A stretch of DNA of 64,000 nt, taken from Nocardia abscessus (GTDB lineage Bacteria; Actinomycetota; Actinomycetes; Mycobacteriales; Mycobacteriaceae). The translations under genes and the position numbers were made by a program. Where the stretch lies: contig NZ_JADLQO010000003.1 in assembly GCF_015477775.1 (NCBI RefSeq), positions 456,228-520,227 of the forward strand. The letters are read 5' to 3'. Positions 51,095 to 59,870 of the stretch are shown piece after piece. The notes beneath the pieces are model-generated. The model ran no database searches, was not told where the DNA came from, and saw only the letters and a program-made list of their open reading frames with translations. The first letter of the stretch is position 1; each line of letters starts with the position of its first letter.

Positions 51095-51676
51095 TCAGCG
51101 ACGGTCAGCGGTGCGGTGCGCGTCCGGGCTGACCAGTCGGTGGGCGGCGAGTACGGTGGCGGCACGGCGTTCGGTGATGTTGTGGTGGTCGGTGCGGGTG
51201 GCGTGCATGGCCGCCGTGCGGGCGAGATCGGTCAGCATGACGATCAGGGTGATGGGCTGGAACGCCGACGTGATCAAGCCCCGGTCCTGTCCATGGCGGA
51301 TTTCGGCGAGCTTTCCCGCGATGATGCGGCGGATGGCGTCTTCGGCGGCGGGAATGTGGGTCTGTTCGATCTCGGCCCAGGCCTGCAGCCGGGCGTTGTC
51401 GGGGTGTGCGATGTAGTGATCGAACAGCCTGCCCACGTAACCGGGCAGGTCGGCGGCGTCGAGGGCGGTTTCGGCGGTCGTTTGGGTGACCCATTCCTCG
51501 GTGACCGCCGCATAGAGCTCGTCCTTGCCTGCGAAATACGCGTAGAGCCGGTCTTTGCTCGCTTTGGCCGCCTCGGCGATCCGGTTGATGCGCGCACCGG
51601 CGATGCCGTACCGGGCGAACTCCGCCTTCGCGGCGACGAGGATCCGTTCGCGGGTGGCCTGACCTGCTGCGCGCAT
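51095..51676 (-). CDS. TetR-family regulator
   Basis: The 193-residue repressor has a clear HTH (GQATRERILVAAKAEFARYG, INRIAEAAKASKDRLYAYFAGKDELYAAV) and a C-terminal domain of TetR_C type. It faces the DUF4334-alcohol dehydrogenase operon across a short gap that holds two palindromes. The start is ATG at 51676. I infer that it represses the divergent operon. Confidence 0.88.
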   Translation of the reverse strand: MRAAGQATRERILVAAKAEFARYGIAGARINRIAEAAKASKDRLYAYFAGKDELYAAVTEEWVTQTTAETALDAADLPGYVGRLFDHYIAHPDNARLQAWAEIEQTHIPAAEDAIRRIIAGKLAEIRHGQDRGLITSAFQPITLIVMLTDLARTAAMHATRTDHHNITERRAATVLAAHRLVSPDAHRTADRR

Positions 51677-51693
51677 GGCGGCATCCTATCTTG

Positions 51694-51739
51694 CCGAACC
51701 TTTTGGTTCGGATATAGAGTTTCCGAACCAAAAGGTTCT
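51694..51739. promoter_or_regulatory. Two TetR operators upstream of the DUF4334 gene
   Basis: CCGAACC-tttt-GGTTCGG (51694-51711) is a perfect 7-bp dyad. A second copy, CCGAACC-aaaa-GGTTC (51723-51738), has the same left half-site and a complementary spacer. They are 29 bp apart and sit between the divergent TetR and DUF4334 genes, so they are probable operators. Confidence 0.8.
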
Positions 51740-51766
51740 GGAACCACATCGGGAACGAGGATGGAT

Positions 51767-52234
51767 ATGGGCTCCGTGGGGAATGGCTGGCGCGATCTCG
51801 CCGAGCGGGAGACGGTGTCGGCGGCCGAGCTGGACGCGCTGTGGGCCGAGTTGCCGGTCGCGCGTGCCGAGGACATCCTGGGCGAGTGGAAGGGGGCCGC
51901 GTTCCCGACCGAGCATCCGCTGCGCAAAGCGCTGTCGGTGAATCGCTGGTACGGCAAAACCTTTCACGCCCTGCTCGATGCGAAGCCGTTGATCTGCCGC
52001 GCCGAGGACGGGTCGCTGTTCTCCAATGTCGAACTCGGCGGTGGCGGGGAAGCGACGCTGTGGAACATCGAATTCCGGGGCGAGGTGACCGCCACCATGG
52101 TCTACGACAGCCGCCCGGTCTTCGACCACTTCAAGTGGCTCGACGACAACACGCTGATGGGCATCATGAACGGCCGCCCCGATGTGGTGCTGGTCGGTGG
52201 TGAGCACTTCTACTTCCTGCTCGAGCGGATCTGA
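51767..52234 (+). CDS. GXWXG/DUF4334 domain protein
   Basis: The ~155-residue protein has the GXWXG motif as ILGEWKGAAFPTEHPL and the DUF4334 C-terminal segment (VTATMVYDSRPVFDHFKWLDDNTLMGIMNG). Family members occur beside alcohol dehydrogenases and hydratases, with unproven roles. The ATG at 51767 is 6 nt after GAGG; an ATG at 51761 is also possible. It is the first gene of an operon with the dehydrogenase 3 bp downstream. Confidence 0.82.
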   Translation: MGSVGNGWRDLAERETVSAAELDALWAELPVARAEDILGEWKGAAFPTEHPLRKALSVNRWYGKTFHALLDAKPLICRAEDGSLFSNVELGGGGEATLWNIEFRGEVTATMVYDSRPVFDHFKWLDDNTLMGIMNGRPDVVLVGGEHFYFLLERI

Positions 52235-52237
52235 GCG

Positions 52238-53329
52238 ATGGTGACCACCACCGCGGTGCTCTCCCGCGATCCCGCCGCGCCGTTCACCGTCGAAGCCGTC
52301 GACATCGATGAGCCCCGCGACGACGAGATCCTGGTGCGGGTGCAGGCCACCGGCATCTGCCACACCGACCTGGTCACCCGTGCGGCAGGGGGCGCCGACC
52401 ATCCCGTGCTGCTCGGACACGAGGGCGCCGGAGTGGTGGAGACCGTCGGCGCGGCGGTGACCGGTGTGCGGCCCGGGGACCGTGTCGTGCTGACCTTCCG
52501 GCACTGCGGAACGTGCCGGAACTGCCGAGCCGCTCGCCCGGCCTATTGCGTGCGCGCGGTGGAACTCAACCAGTTCGGCGCCCGGGCGGACCGGACGCGC
52601 CGGGTCACCGTCGCGGGCACGCCGGTGCGGGACGGGTTCTTCGGCCAGTCGAGCTTCGCCGCGTACGCGTTGAGCACGGTCGACAACACGGTGGTCGTGG
52701 ACACCGAGGTCGATCCGGCGGTGGTGGCTCCGTTGGGCTGCGGGTTCCTGACCGGCGCCGGAGCGGTGCTCAATGTGTTGCGGCCGGACCGGGATGCCCG
52801 GGTCGCGGTCTACGGCGCGGGCGCGGTCGGCATGGCCGGTGTGCTGGCGGCGCTGACATGCGAGGTCGCCGAAGTGGTCGTGATCGAGCCGTCGCCGTTC
52901 CGGCGGGCGTTGGCACTGGAACTCGGCGCCACCGCTGCCCTCGATCCGGCGGCCGACGACATCGTGCCCGCAGTTCGCAAGCTGACCGACGGCGGGGCGA
53001 CCCATGCACTCGACACCACGGGATCGGCGAAGGTGCTCGCCGCGGCGGCCGCCGGACTCGCGATCGGCGGCACCGTGGTCGCGGTCGGTCTCGGTGCCGG
53101 AGTCCCTCCGATCGACCTGCGCGATATCGTCCTGGGCGGCAAGGTGATCCGCGGCTGCCTCGAAGGCGACGCGGTGCCCGCGACCTTCATCCCCCACCTG
53201 CTGGACTTGCATGCCGCCGGCCGTTTCCCGATCGATCGGCTCATCACCACATACCCGCACACCGACATCAACCTCGCGCTCGCACAGCAGCGCGAGGGCA
53301 CGGTCGTCAAACCCGTCTTGACCTGGTGA
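52238..53329 (+). CDS. Zinc-dependent alcohol dehydrogenase (MDR family)
   Basis: The 363-residue dehydrogenase has the catalytic zinc site (GICHTDL and GHEGAGVVE), the structural zinc Cys cluster in HCGTCRNCRAARPAYC, and the cofactor-binding VAVYGAGAVGMAGVLAAL. The LEGDAVPATFIPHLLDLH segment is typical of class III or aryl-alcohol dehydrogenases. It follows the DUF4334 gene directly and is repressed, by inference, by the TetR protein. Its substrate is unknown. Confidence 0.9.
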   Translation: MVTTTAVLSRDPAAPFTVEAVDIDEPRDDEILVRVQATGICHTDLVTRAAGGADHPVLLGHEGAGVVETVGAAVTGVRPGDRVVLTFRHCGTCRNCRAARPAYCVRAVELNQFGARADRTRRVTVAGTPVRDGFFGQSSFAAYALSTVDNTVVVDTEVDPAVVAPLGCGFLTGAGAVLNVLRPDRDARVAVYGAGAVGMAGVLAALTCEVAEVVVIEPSPFRRALALELGATAALDPAADDIVPAVRKLTDGGATHALDTTGSAKVLAAAAAGLAIGGTVVAVGLGAGVPPIDLRDIVLGGKVIRGCLEGDAVPATFIPHLLDLHAAGRFPIDRLITTYPHTDINLALAQQREGTVVKPVLTW

Positions 53330-53464
53330 CCGTACGAGTCCGGCGGCTCGGCGGATTCGGACGGAAATGACGGTGCGGCGGTGAGCGCCGCGGGTATGTC
53401 CGGCACGCATTCCGAACCCGAAAACGGTTTGAGCGCTCCTTGCTCCGGTCCATACTCTCAGCGT

Positions 53465-54037
53465 GTGAACGAGTTTTCCGGGCTGCTGAATGTGGTCGAT
53501 GTCGAGGCGACCTGCTGGGAAGGGAAGGTTCCCGCGGGTGCGGTCAGTGAGATCATCGAGATCGGACTGACCGTGGTCGACTTGGACGCGGGGGAGCGGA
53601 TCGCCAAGCACCGTATCCTGGTTCGGCCTGCGCGATCGACGGTCAGCGCGTTCTGTACCGAACTCACCGGACTCACGCAGGAAGAGGTCGACACCGGCAT
53701 GGAGTTCGTGGATGCGTGCCGCCTGCTGGCGCGCGAGCACTCGGCCGGGCTGCGGCCGTGGGCGAGCTGGGGTGACTACGACCGCAAACAGTTCGAACGG
53801 CAGTGCGCCGCCACCGGCGTCGAATATCCCTTCGGGCAGTGGCATACGAATGCCAAGCAGGTATTTTCAGAGGCCTACGGATTGAATCGCCGTCAGGGGA
53901 TGGCCGGGGCGCTGCACATCGCCGGGCTGCCCCTGGAGGGCCGTCACCACTGCGGTGCGGACGACGCGTGGAACATCGCCGGTCTCGTCCTGAACATCCG
54001 CGAACGCGACGCTTGGCGCACCACTTCGGGAGCCTGA
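53465..54037 (+). CDS. DEDDh-family 3'-5' exonuclease
   Basis: The 190-residue protein has the exonuclease core: first acidic motif VVDVEATCWEG, second motif in ASWGDYDRKQF, and the final HHCGADDAW with the conserved His-x4-Asp. It belongs to the RNase T/DnaQ (DEDDh) family of single-strand exonucleases. GTG at 53465 is the likely start. It stands alone; a nucleic-acid repair or RNA-trimming role is plausible. Confidence 0.85.
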   Translation: MNEFSGLLNVVDVEATCWEGKVPAGAVSEIIEIGLTVVDLDAGERIAKHRILVRPARSTVSAFCTELTGLTQEEVDTGMEFVDACRLLAREHSAGLRPWASWGDYDRKQFERQCAATGVEYPFGQWHTNAKQVFSEAYGLNRRQGMAGALHIAGLPLEGRHHCGADDAWNIAGLVLNIRERDAWRTTSGA

Positions 54038-54299
54038 CCCGCCGGACTGCTTCGGTAGCGCAGGTGGTAACCGGGCAGCAGTGCCGTGTCGCTCACCGCG
54101 GGTGCCCGGCCATCGTCCGCTGTGCATCAACCACGAACACGGGCCGCCCGATCCTGCCCACGACCGGGACCGCTGGGCGCGACCGGCCGCTGCCTGATCC
54201 TGGGCGACTTGCCTGGTTGGTGCGGTGCAAACGGGGGATACCACGCGAGAGGCCGGAGTGCGCAGGCTCCGGCTCCGGCGATCGCGGGAAGGGGCTGGC

Positions 54300-55721
54300 A
54301 TGGTGTCGAGCACGCTCGTCGCGCTCTACCAAGCGTCGGCAGCGGAGCCGCCAGGTTTGCTGCCCGCGCGCCAGCAGATGGCGTTTTCCCTGGGGTGGCA
54401 CATCGTGCTGGCCTGTTTCGGGGTGGCGTTTCCCGCCATGATCTACGTCGTGCATCGTCGCGGCATCGTTCGCGACGACCCGGTCGCCCTGGGGCTGGCC
54501 AAGCGGTGGGCGACGGTGTCGGCGATCCTGTTCGCCATCGGCGCGGTCTCCGGAACGGTGCTCAGTTTCGAAATGGGCTTGCTGTGGCCGGGGCTGATGG
54601 GCCGCTACGGCGACGTGCTGGGCTTGCCGTTCGCCTTCGAAGGACTTTCCTTCTTCATCGAAGCGATCTTCCTGGGCATCTACCTCTACGGATGGGGTCG
54701 CATGCCGCCGCGCCGACACCTCGCGATGCTGGTCCCGATGGGCGTCGCGGGGGTGGTCGGCACGTTCTGTGTGATCAGCGTCAACGCGTGGATGAACAAT
54801 CCGACCGGATTCCGGCTCGTCGACGGCGAGGTGACCGATGTCGATCCGTGGCGGGCGATGTTCAACGGCGGCGTCTACCTCCAGTTCGCGCACATGTGGG
54901 TCGGGGCGTTCATGCTCGTCGGATTCCTGGTGGCCGGTGTCTACGCTGCCGGTCTGCTGCGGGGACGCCGCGACGACCACCACCGGCTGGGTTTCACGGT
55001 CCCCTTCGTCTTCGCCACGGTCGCCGCGCTCGCGCAACCTCTCATCGGGCACGTTCTCGGGATGCGGGTGCACGATACGCAACCGTCGAAGTTGGCCGCG
55101 TTCGAACTGGCCACCACCACCGAAGGGCCCGCTCCGCTGCGGCTGGGCGGCGTGCTGATCGACGGTGAAATCAGGGGAGCGCTCGAGATTCCCCGCCTGG
55201 GGTCCATCATCGCCCGCAACTCGCTGACCGCCCCTGTTCCCGGTCTGGACTCGGTCCCTCTCGCGGACCGGCCACCGGTCAACATCACCCACCTCGCCTT
55301 CCAGACCATGGTGGTGATCGGCACCCTGCTCGCGCTCATGGTGATCGTCTTCTGGTTGCTGCGCTGGCGGCGGCGCGACCCACTGGACTCGCGCTGGTTC
55401 CTGCGGGCGGTGGTCGCCGCCGGGCCCTTGGCGGTTCTCGCGCTCGAATGCGGCTGGATCGCCACCGAGGTGGGCCGCCAGCCGTGGACGGTGTGGCAGG
55501 TGCTGCGCACTACCGACGCCGCCAGCTCGAGCAGCGGCCTGTGGTGGAGCTATATCAGCGTGTTGCTGGTGTACGCCGGGATGACGGTGGGTGCGATCGT
55601 CGTCCTGCGTTCCATGGCCCGCCGCTGGCGCGCCGGCGCCGCGACCATCACCGCCCCCTACGGGCCCGGAGCATCGCCGGTCGACCAGGCGCAGCGCGCC
55701 CGCAGCGTCGGAAAGCCGTGA
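54300..55721 (+). CDS. cydA: Cytochrome bd-type quinol oxidase subunit I (short Q-loop)
   Basis: The 473-residue protein is the haem-bearing subunit of cytochrome bd oxidase: QQMAFSLGWHIVLACFG with the first haem-ligand His, EGLSFFIEAIFLG, MFNGGVYLQFAHMWVGAF, and the conserved GRQPW motif in helix regions. The quinol-binding Q-loop is short, as in the cyanide-insensitive (CIO) group. It is coupled to cydB 3 bp downstream. ATG at 54300 follows AAGGGG. No cydDC assembly genes lie in the window. Confidence 0.92.
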   Translation: MVSSTLVALYQASAAEPPGLLPARQQMAFSLGWHIVLACFGVAFPAMIYVVHRRGIVRDDPVALGLAKRWATVSAILFAIGAVSGTVLSFEMGLLWPGLMGRYGDVLGLPFAFEGLSFFIEAIFLGIYLYGWGRMPPRRHLAMLVPMGVAGVVGTFCVISVNAWMNNPTGFRLVDGEVTDVDPWRAMFNGGVYLQFAHMWVGAFMLVGFLVAGVYAAGLLRGRRDDHHRLGFTVPFVFATVAALAQPLIGHVLGMRVHDTQPSKLAAFELATTTEGPAPLRLGGVLIDGEIRGALEIPRLGSIIARNSLTAPVPGLDSVPLADRPPVNITHLAFQTMVVIGTLLALMVIVFWLLRWRRRDPLDSRWFLRAVVAAGPLAVLALECGWIATEVGRQPWTVWQVLRTTDAASSSSGLWWSYISVLLVYAGMTVGAIVVLRSMARRWRAGAATITAPYGPGASPVDQAQRARSVGKP

Positions 55722-55724
55722 CCG

Positions 55725-56759
55725 ATGGATCTCTCGGACGTGGTCGCGACGGCGATGTTCACCGGAGTGGTGCTGTACGCGCTGTTCGGTGGCGCGGACT
55801 TCGGCTCCGGCTTCTGGGACCTGACCGCGGGCGGCCCCCGGCGCGGCAGCCGCCTGCGAGTGCTCATCGACCACAGCATCGGCCCGGTGTGGGAAGCCAA
55901 TCACGTCTGGCTGATCTATATCCTGGTGTTCCTCTGGACGGCCTACCCGACGGTGTTCGCGGCCGTCATGACCACCCTGTTCATTCCGATGAGCCTGGCC
56001 CTGCTCGGAATCGTGTTGCGCGGGGCGAACTTCGCATTCCGCAAGTACTCCGCGACGCTGGGCCAGGCGCGCCTGTTCGGCGCCCTGTTCGCCGGCGCGT
56101 CGCTCATCACGCCGTTCTTCTTCGGGACCGCCGTCGGCGCGATCGCCTCCGGCCGGGTGCCCGCCGAGGGTTACGGCGACGTGGTGCGGTCGTGGCTGAA
56201 TCCGACCTCTCTCCTGGGCGGCACACTGGCCGTGGGAACGTCCGCCTTCCTGGCGGGGGTCTTCCTCACCGCCGACGCCGCGCGGTCGGGCGATTACGCG
56301 CTCGCCGACTACCTGCGGCCTCGCACGCTGATCGTCGGCGGCGTGACCGGTGCGGTCGCGATCGCGGCGATCGCACCCATCCGCCACGACGCACCGACCC
56401 TCGGTGCCGGACTTCTCGGGCGCGCTCTACCCCTGATCGCGCTCTCGGCCGCCGCGGGCGTGCTCACCCTGGTGCTGGTGTATCGCCGACGCTACGGGTG
56501 GGCGCGGGTCCCCGCGGCGGTCGCGGTCGCCGCGATCGTCATCGGGTGGGCGGTCGCGCAGACGCCGTGGATCCTCGTGGACCGGATGCTCATCGCCGAC
56601 GCCGCGGGTGCCCGAGCGACACTGCTCGGACTGCTCGCCGTCGTCGCCGTCGCCGCGGTCACCGTGCTACCCGCTCTGGGCTACCTGTTCTGGCTCACCC
56701 AGACCGATGCGTGGGTCCGCGACGAGCCGGTCTCCGTCGAGTCTCCGGAGCAGGCGTAG
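55725..56759 (+). CDS. cydB: Cytochrome bd-type quinol oxidase subunit II
   Basis: The 344-residue membrane protein has about eight transmembrane helices. It has the CydB landmarks VLYALFGGADFGSGFWDL near the N terminus and the internal GPVWEANHVWLIYILVFLWTAYP block. It pairs with CydA to form the bd oxidase, which reduces O2 to water at low oxygen and resists some respiratory inhibitors. It ends the operon. Confidence 0.93.
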   Translation: MDLSDVVATAMFTGVVLYALFGGADFGSGFWDLTAGGPRRGSRLRVLIDHSIGPVWEANHVWLIYILVFLWTAYPTVFAAVMTTLFIPMSLALLGIVLRGANFAFRKYSATLGQARLFGALFAGASLITPFFFGTAVGAIASGRVPAEGYGDVVRSWLNPTSLLGGTLAVGTSAFLAGVFLTADAARSGDYALADYLRPRTLIVGGVTGAVAIAAIAPIRHDAPTLGAGLLGRALPLIALSAAAGVLTLVLVYRRRYGWARVPAAVAVAAIVIGWAVAQTPWILVDRMLIADAAGARATLLGLLAVVAVAAVTVLPALGYLFWLTQTDAWVRDEPVSVESPEQA

Positions 56760-57010
56760 ACACAGCCGTCCGGGCCCGCACACGAAGCCGGGCGACCGAG
56801 AACCGCACGGCAGCTCCGCGAACCAGGTACCGAAAGAACGGTTTGTTTGCGGCCGTGCGTGGTATTCGGCGCACGTATCGGCTCGACAGCGCGGTCGTGC
56901 CGGTACCCATCGGGGCACCCCTGCTGCTCGAATGACGGCGCGCCATGTTTCGCGCCGCACGAGAACGAGGTGCCTCTCTCTCGAGGCTTTACGGCGCAGA
57001 GGAATGCATT

Positions 57011-57142
57011 GTGATCGAGAACGCGAACGTGCCCATCACCGACGACGAAGACCCGGACCGGATCATCTGGCCGGAGTCCAGCTCTACGAGCGCCTGGTGG
57101 GCGGATGTGATGGGCCACCGATTCCCCGAACCCAAACCGTGA
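57011..57142 (+). CDS. Small hypothetical protein
   Basis: This is a 43-residue ORF beginning at GTG (MIENANVPITDDEDPDR) with GAGGA seven bases upstream. It ends IWPESSSTSAWWADVMGHRFPEPKP. I recognise no family. The acidic and Trp-rich composition and good codon usage support a real gene, but its small size keeps this uncertain. Confidence 0.45.
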   Translation: MIENANVPITDDEDPDRIIWPESSSTSAWWADVMGHRFPEPKP

Positions 57143-57239
57143 CACGCGGTTGATTCCATCCCTCTCACCCGCAGTGCGCTGCTCGGCCGGTGTGACGGGG
57201 GATCGAGCTGGACCTCGCCGGAGACGGACCGGGCGCGCG

Positions 57240-57506
57240 CTACGCGCCGGAACCTTCGGGCTCCGGTGAACGGTGCAGCGCGAGGAGTTTGTCGATGATC
57301 TCGATCGCCGTCAGTGCGGACGGTGCCGTGTCACCTGCGGCGTCGGTGCGGAGCCGGGCGGCGATGCCTGCGGGGCACCCCGCTCCTGGCCGGGAGGTGG
57401 TCGCGCATGCCGTGCAGCTCTCGACGGCATCGGCGAGATGGGCTTCGACATTGCGCACGTCGAGCGCGGCGATCAAATCGAGCCCGCTCAAGAACTTGAT
57501 CGGCAT
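57240..57506 (-). CDS. Small hypothetical protein with cysteines
   Basis: An 88-residue ORF reads MPIKFLSGLDLIAALDVRN, then AHLADAVESCTACATTSRPGAGCPAGIAARL and a helical C-terminal tail (LTAIEIIDKLLALHRSPEP). Codons show high third-position GC. An AGAGGA ribosome-like site lies somewhat far (11 nt) upstream. The C-x2-C...C spacing could bind metal. No family is recognised. Confidence 0.5.
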   Translation of the reverse strand: MPIKFLSGLDLIAALDVRNVEAHLADAVESCTACATTSRPGAGCPAGIAARLRTDAAGDTAPSALTAIEIIDKLLALHRSPEPEGSGA

Positions 57507-58113
57507 GTCGATGGGTTTCCTCTGGCTCAATATCCGATCGGTCGGCGGTCGCCCCGGATTGTTCCAGCCTCGCCCGTGCCGCGCAGCTCGACACGGCTGG
57601 GGCATCGGGACGGCTTTCCGATGACCGGTCGATCGAGCTGTTGGCAAGCGATGTCACGGAGGACGGGCTGGAACGGTGATCCGGCGGGTGCGAATCCGTT
57701 GCGCGGTCGACGGCGTTGTCGGCCTTCCGACGTCGTTGTCGGGGGCGGATGTCCGGTGACCGCGTTGTCGTCCGGACGAGGAGCAGCACCCGTTTATATA
57801 GGCTCCGCATCGGTAATGTAACAGATGGATATATCTCCTGGGAACCCCCAGCGAACTGCAAGGTCTGTATGCATACCCCCTGCCTGCGTGTGATTTCCTG
57901 TTCGCGTCAGGCGAAGCAGGCAAAGATTCAGCGACGGACCGCGACGGTATGGTGTGCGGACCTGGTCCGGCGAGCCGCCGGTAGCACCGGCGGAGTAGGT
58001 AGTGGGGAGGATCCCGGCGGCGTTCGCTGGGGACACCCGCCCGCCGAGCGGGTCTTTCCGCGCATCCGCCCCTTGGCCGCTGGCGCGCCGACCCCAGTGG
58101 TCGGGCGAATTCC
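57507..58113. other. 607-bp region without a convincing gene
   Basis: This stretch lies between the small cysteine ORF and the IclR gene. It holds a short palindrome (TCGTCCGGACGA near 57769) and an AT-richer patch near 57790-57840 that may be a promoter. A plus-strand frame from about 57500 to 57677 reads protein-like (ends DRSIELLASDVTEDGLER) but has no usable start codon. It may be a remnant. Confidence 0.4.
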
Positions 58114-58902
58114 TCAGGCGGTGGGTGTGGTCAACAGCCGGGTCCGCCGGGCGAGGGTGAGACCGATCCCATCGGCTGCCGCGCGGACCGACGCCGCGTG
58201 GGCATCGGGGTGGAACCGGTGGGACGGGCCTGCCACGCTGATCGCGGCCACCACCTGGTCCGCCTCGCGGACGGGGGCGGCCACGCATACGAGACCGGGA
58301 GCCGATTCCTCGAATTCGAACGCCACGCCCTCGGCCGCGATCCGATCGAGCTGGTTGCGCAGCGTGCCCGGCAGGATCATCGTGCGCGGAGTGTAGCGAC
58401 GAAGCGGTCCGGCCAGTACCTGGTCGCGGAGCGCGGCATCGGCGTTGGCCAGCAGCACCTTGCCGATGGCCGTGCAGTGCACCGGCATCCGGCCCCCGAT
58501 CCGGGACGGGGCGCTGGCCTGCCTGCGTCCGCCGATCTTCGTCAGGTACACCACATCCGTGCCGTCGAGAACGCCCAGATGCACGGTCTCGTGGATGCGC
58601 GCGTTGAGCTCCTCGAGGAACGGGATGGCCACCTCGAGCAAACTCCGCTCGACCGACGCGCGCATCCCCAGCTCGAACAGATATCCCCCGAGCCGATACC
58701 CGGCCTCGGTGCGGTCCAGCAGCCGCACCGCCACCATGTCGGCGAGGACCCGGTGCAGGGTTCCCTTCGGAATGCGGGTCCGCCGCCCGAGCTCGGCCAG
58801 GCTCAACGCGCTGTCATCGATCGCGAACGCCTCGAGCACCGCCATGATCTTTCCCAGCACGGTCGAACCGTCTACCGCGCGCCCGGCAGACGCAGATGAC
58901 AT
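58114..58902 (-). CDS. IclR-family regulator of the hsaEGF operon
   Basis: The 262-residue regulator has an IclR HTH (VLGKIMAVLEAFAI, LSLAELGRRTRIPKGTLHRVLADMV) and the effector domain (RIGGRMPVHCTAIGKVLLAN, FEFEESAPGLVCVAAPVREAD). It is divergent from hsaE, and a good dyad lies in the gap between them. I infer that it controls the downstream meta-cleavage genes. The inducer is likely a pathway intermediate. Confidence 0.9.
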   Translation of the reverse strand: MSSASAGRAVDGSTVLGKIMAVLEAFAIDDSALSLAELGRRTRIPKGTLHRVLADMVAVRLLDRTEAGYRLGGYLFELGMRASVERSLLEVAIPFLEELNARIHETVHLGVLDGTDVVYLTKIGGRRQASAPSRIGGRMPVHCTAIGKVLLANADAALRDQVLAGPLRRYTPRTMILPGTLRNQLDRIAAEGVAFEFEESAPGLVCVAAPVREADQVVAAISVAGPSHRFHPDAHAASVRAAADGIGLTLARRTRLLTTPTA

Positions 58903-58945
58903 CGTCGCCCTCCGCCCTTTCGCTCCGCACCCACCCTACCGGCAG

Positions 58946-58964
58946 CGTTCGACTCAGTGGAACG
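58946..58964. promoter_or_regulatory. IclR-type operator between IclR and hsaE
   Basis: CGTTCGAC-tca-GTGGAACG is a near-perfect 8-bp dyad (one mismatch) in the 141-bp divergent gap, with the GTTC...GAAC half-sites often seen for IclR-family regulators. Confidence 0.65.
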
Positions 58965-59043
58965 TAATGCTGGCGGGCCCGTCCCACCCGCGGCGACAGT
59001 GAGACCACTGCCTCGACCCTCCTCACGAATTCCGGGACTGCAT

Positions 59044-59865
59044 ATGCCAACACCTTCCGGCCTCGAACGGCGCACTGCCGCAGTGGACGCCACTGCACTT
59101 GCCGCCGACCTGCTCAGTGCCGCCGCCCGCTCCGGCACCCCGTGCGCCCCGGTGCGCGATCTGATCGGCGCCGACGACGTGGCCGCCGCGTACGAGGTGC
59201 AGGAGCGGCTGACCGTCGACCGCATCGCGGCGGGCGCCGAAATCGTCGGCCGCAAGATCGGCTTGACCTCCCCGGCCGTGCAGCGGCAGCTCGGCGTCGA
59301 CCAACCGGATTTCGGAGTGTTGTTCGACGATATGCACTACCGGCAGGACACGCCCGTGCCGCTGAGCAGACTGCTGCAACCGAAGGTGGAAGCCGAGATC
59401 GCGTTCGTGCTGGCCGAGGACCTGGCCGATGGCCCGCTCGACGCGCAGCGGATTCGCGGCGCGGTCGACTACGCCGTGGCCGCGCTCGAGATCGTCGACA
59501 GCCGCATCGCGCGCTGGGACATCACGTTCGGTGACACCGTCGCCGACAACGCCTCCAGCGGCCTGTTCGTCCTCGGGACCGAGCGCCGCACCCTCGATTC
59601 CTTCGACCCCGTTTCGGTCCGGATGCGGATGGCGATCGGCGGCGTCGAGGTGTCGACCGGAACCGGCGCCGCGTGTCTCGGCGACCCGCTCCACGCGCTG
59701 GCCTGGCTGGCACGGACCACGCGGGAGTTCGGCCGTCCGCTGCGGGCAGGCCAGATCGTGCTCTCCGGAGCGCTCGGACCGATGGCCCCGATGGAGGGCC
59801 CAGGAACCGTCACCGCGGACATCACCGGCCTCGGCTCGGTGACCGCGACCTTCATTCAGGAGTGA
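59044..59865 (+). CDS. hsaE: 2-keto-4-pentenoate hydratase (HsaE type)
   Basis: The 273-residue protein matches the MhpD/HsaE hydratase family: [41 protein letters not shown] with metal-binding Glu residues, and the C-terminal [21 protein letters not shown] block. It hydrates 2-hydroxy-penta-2,4-dienoate, the HsaD-side product, to 4-hydroxy-2-oxovalerate. The ATG at 59044 is chosen. It is the first gene of the hsaE-hsaG-hsaF operon. Confidence 0.88.
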   Translation: MPTPSGLERRTAAVDATALAADLLSAAARSGTPCAPVRDLIGADDVAAAYEVQERLTVDRIAAGAEIVGRKIGLTSPAVQRQLGVDQPDFGVLFDDMHYRQDTPVPLSRLLQPKVEAEIAFVLAEDLADGPLDAQRIRGAVDYAVAALEIVDSRIARWDITFGDTVADNASSGLFVLGTERRTLDSFDPVSVRMRMAIGGVEVSTGTGAACLGDPLHALAWLARTTREFGRPLRAGQIVLSGALGPMAPMEGPGTVTADITGLGSVTATFIQE

Positions 59866-59870
59866 GACCC

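Noticed and set aside
54093..56387. Minus-strand frame of ~760 codons opposite cydAB
   Set aside because: cydA and cydB are unmistakable on the plus strand. The opposite frame is Arg/His-rich without motifs.
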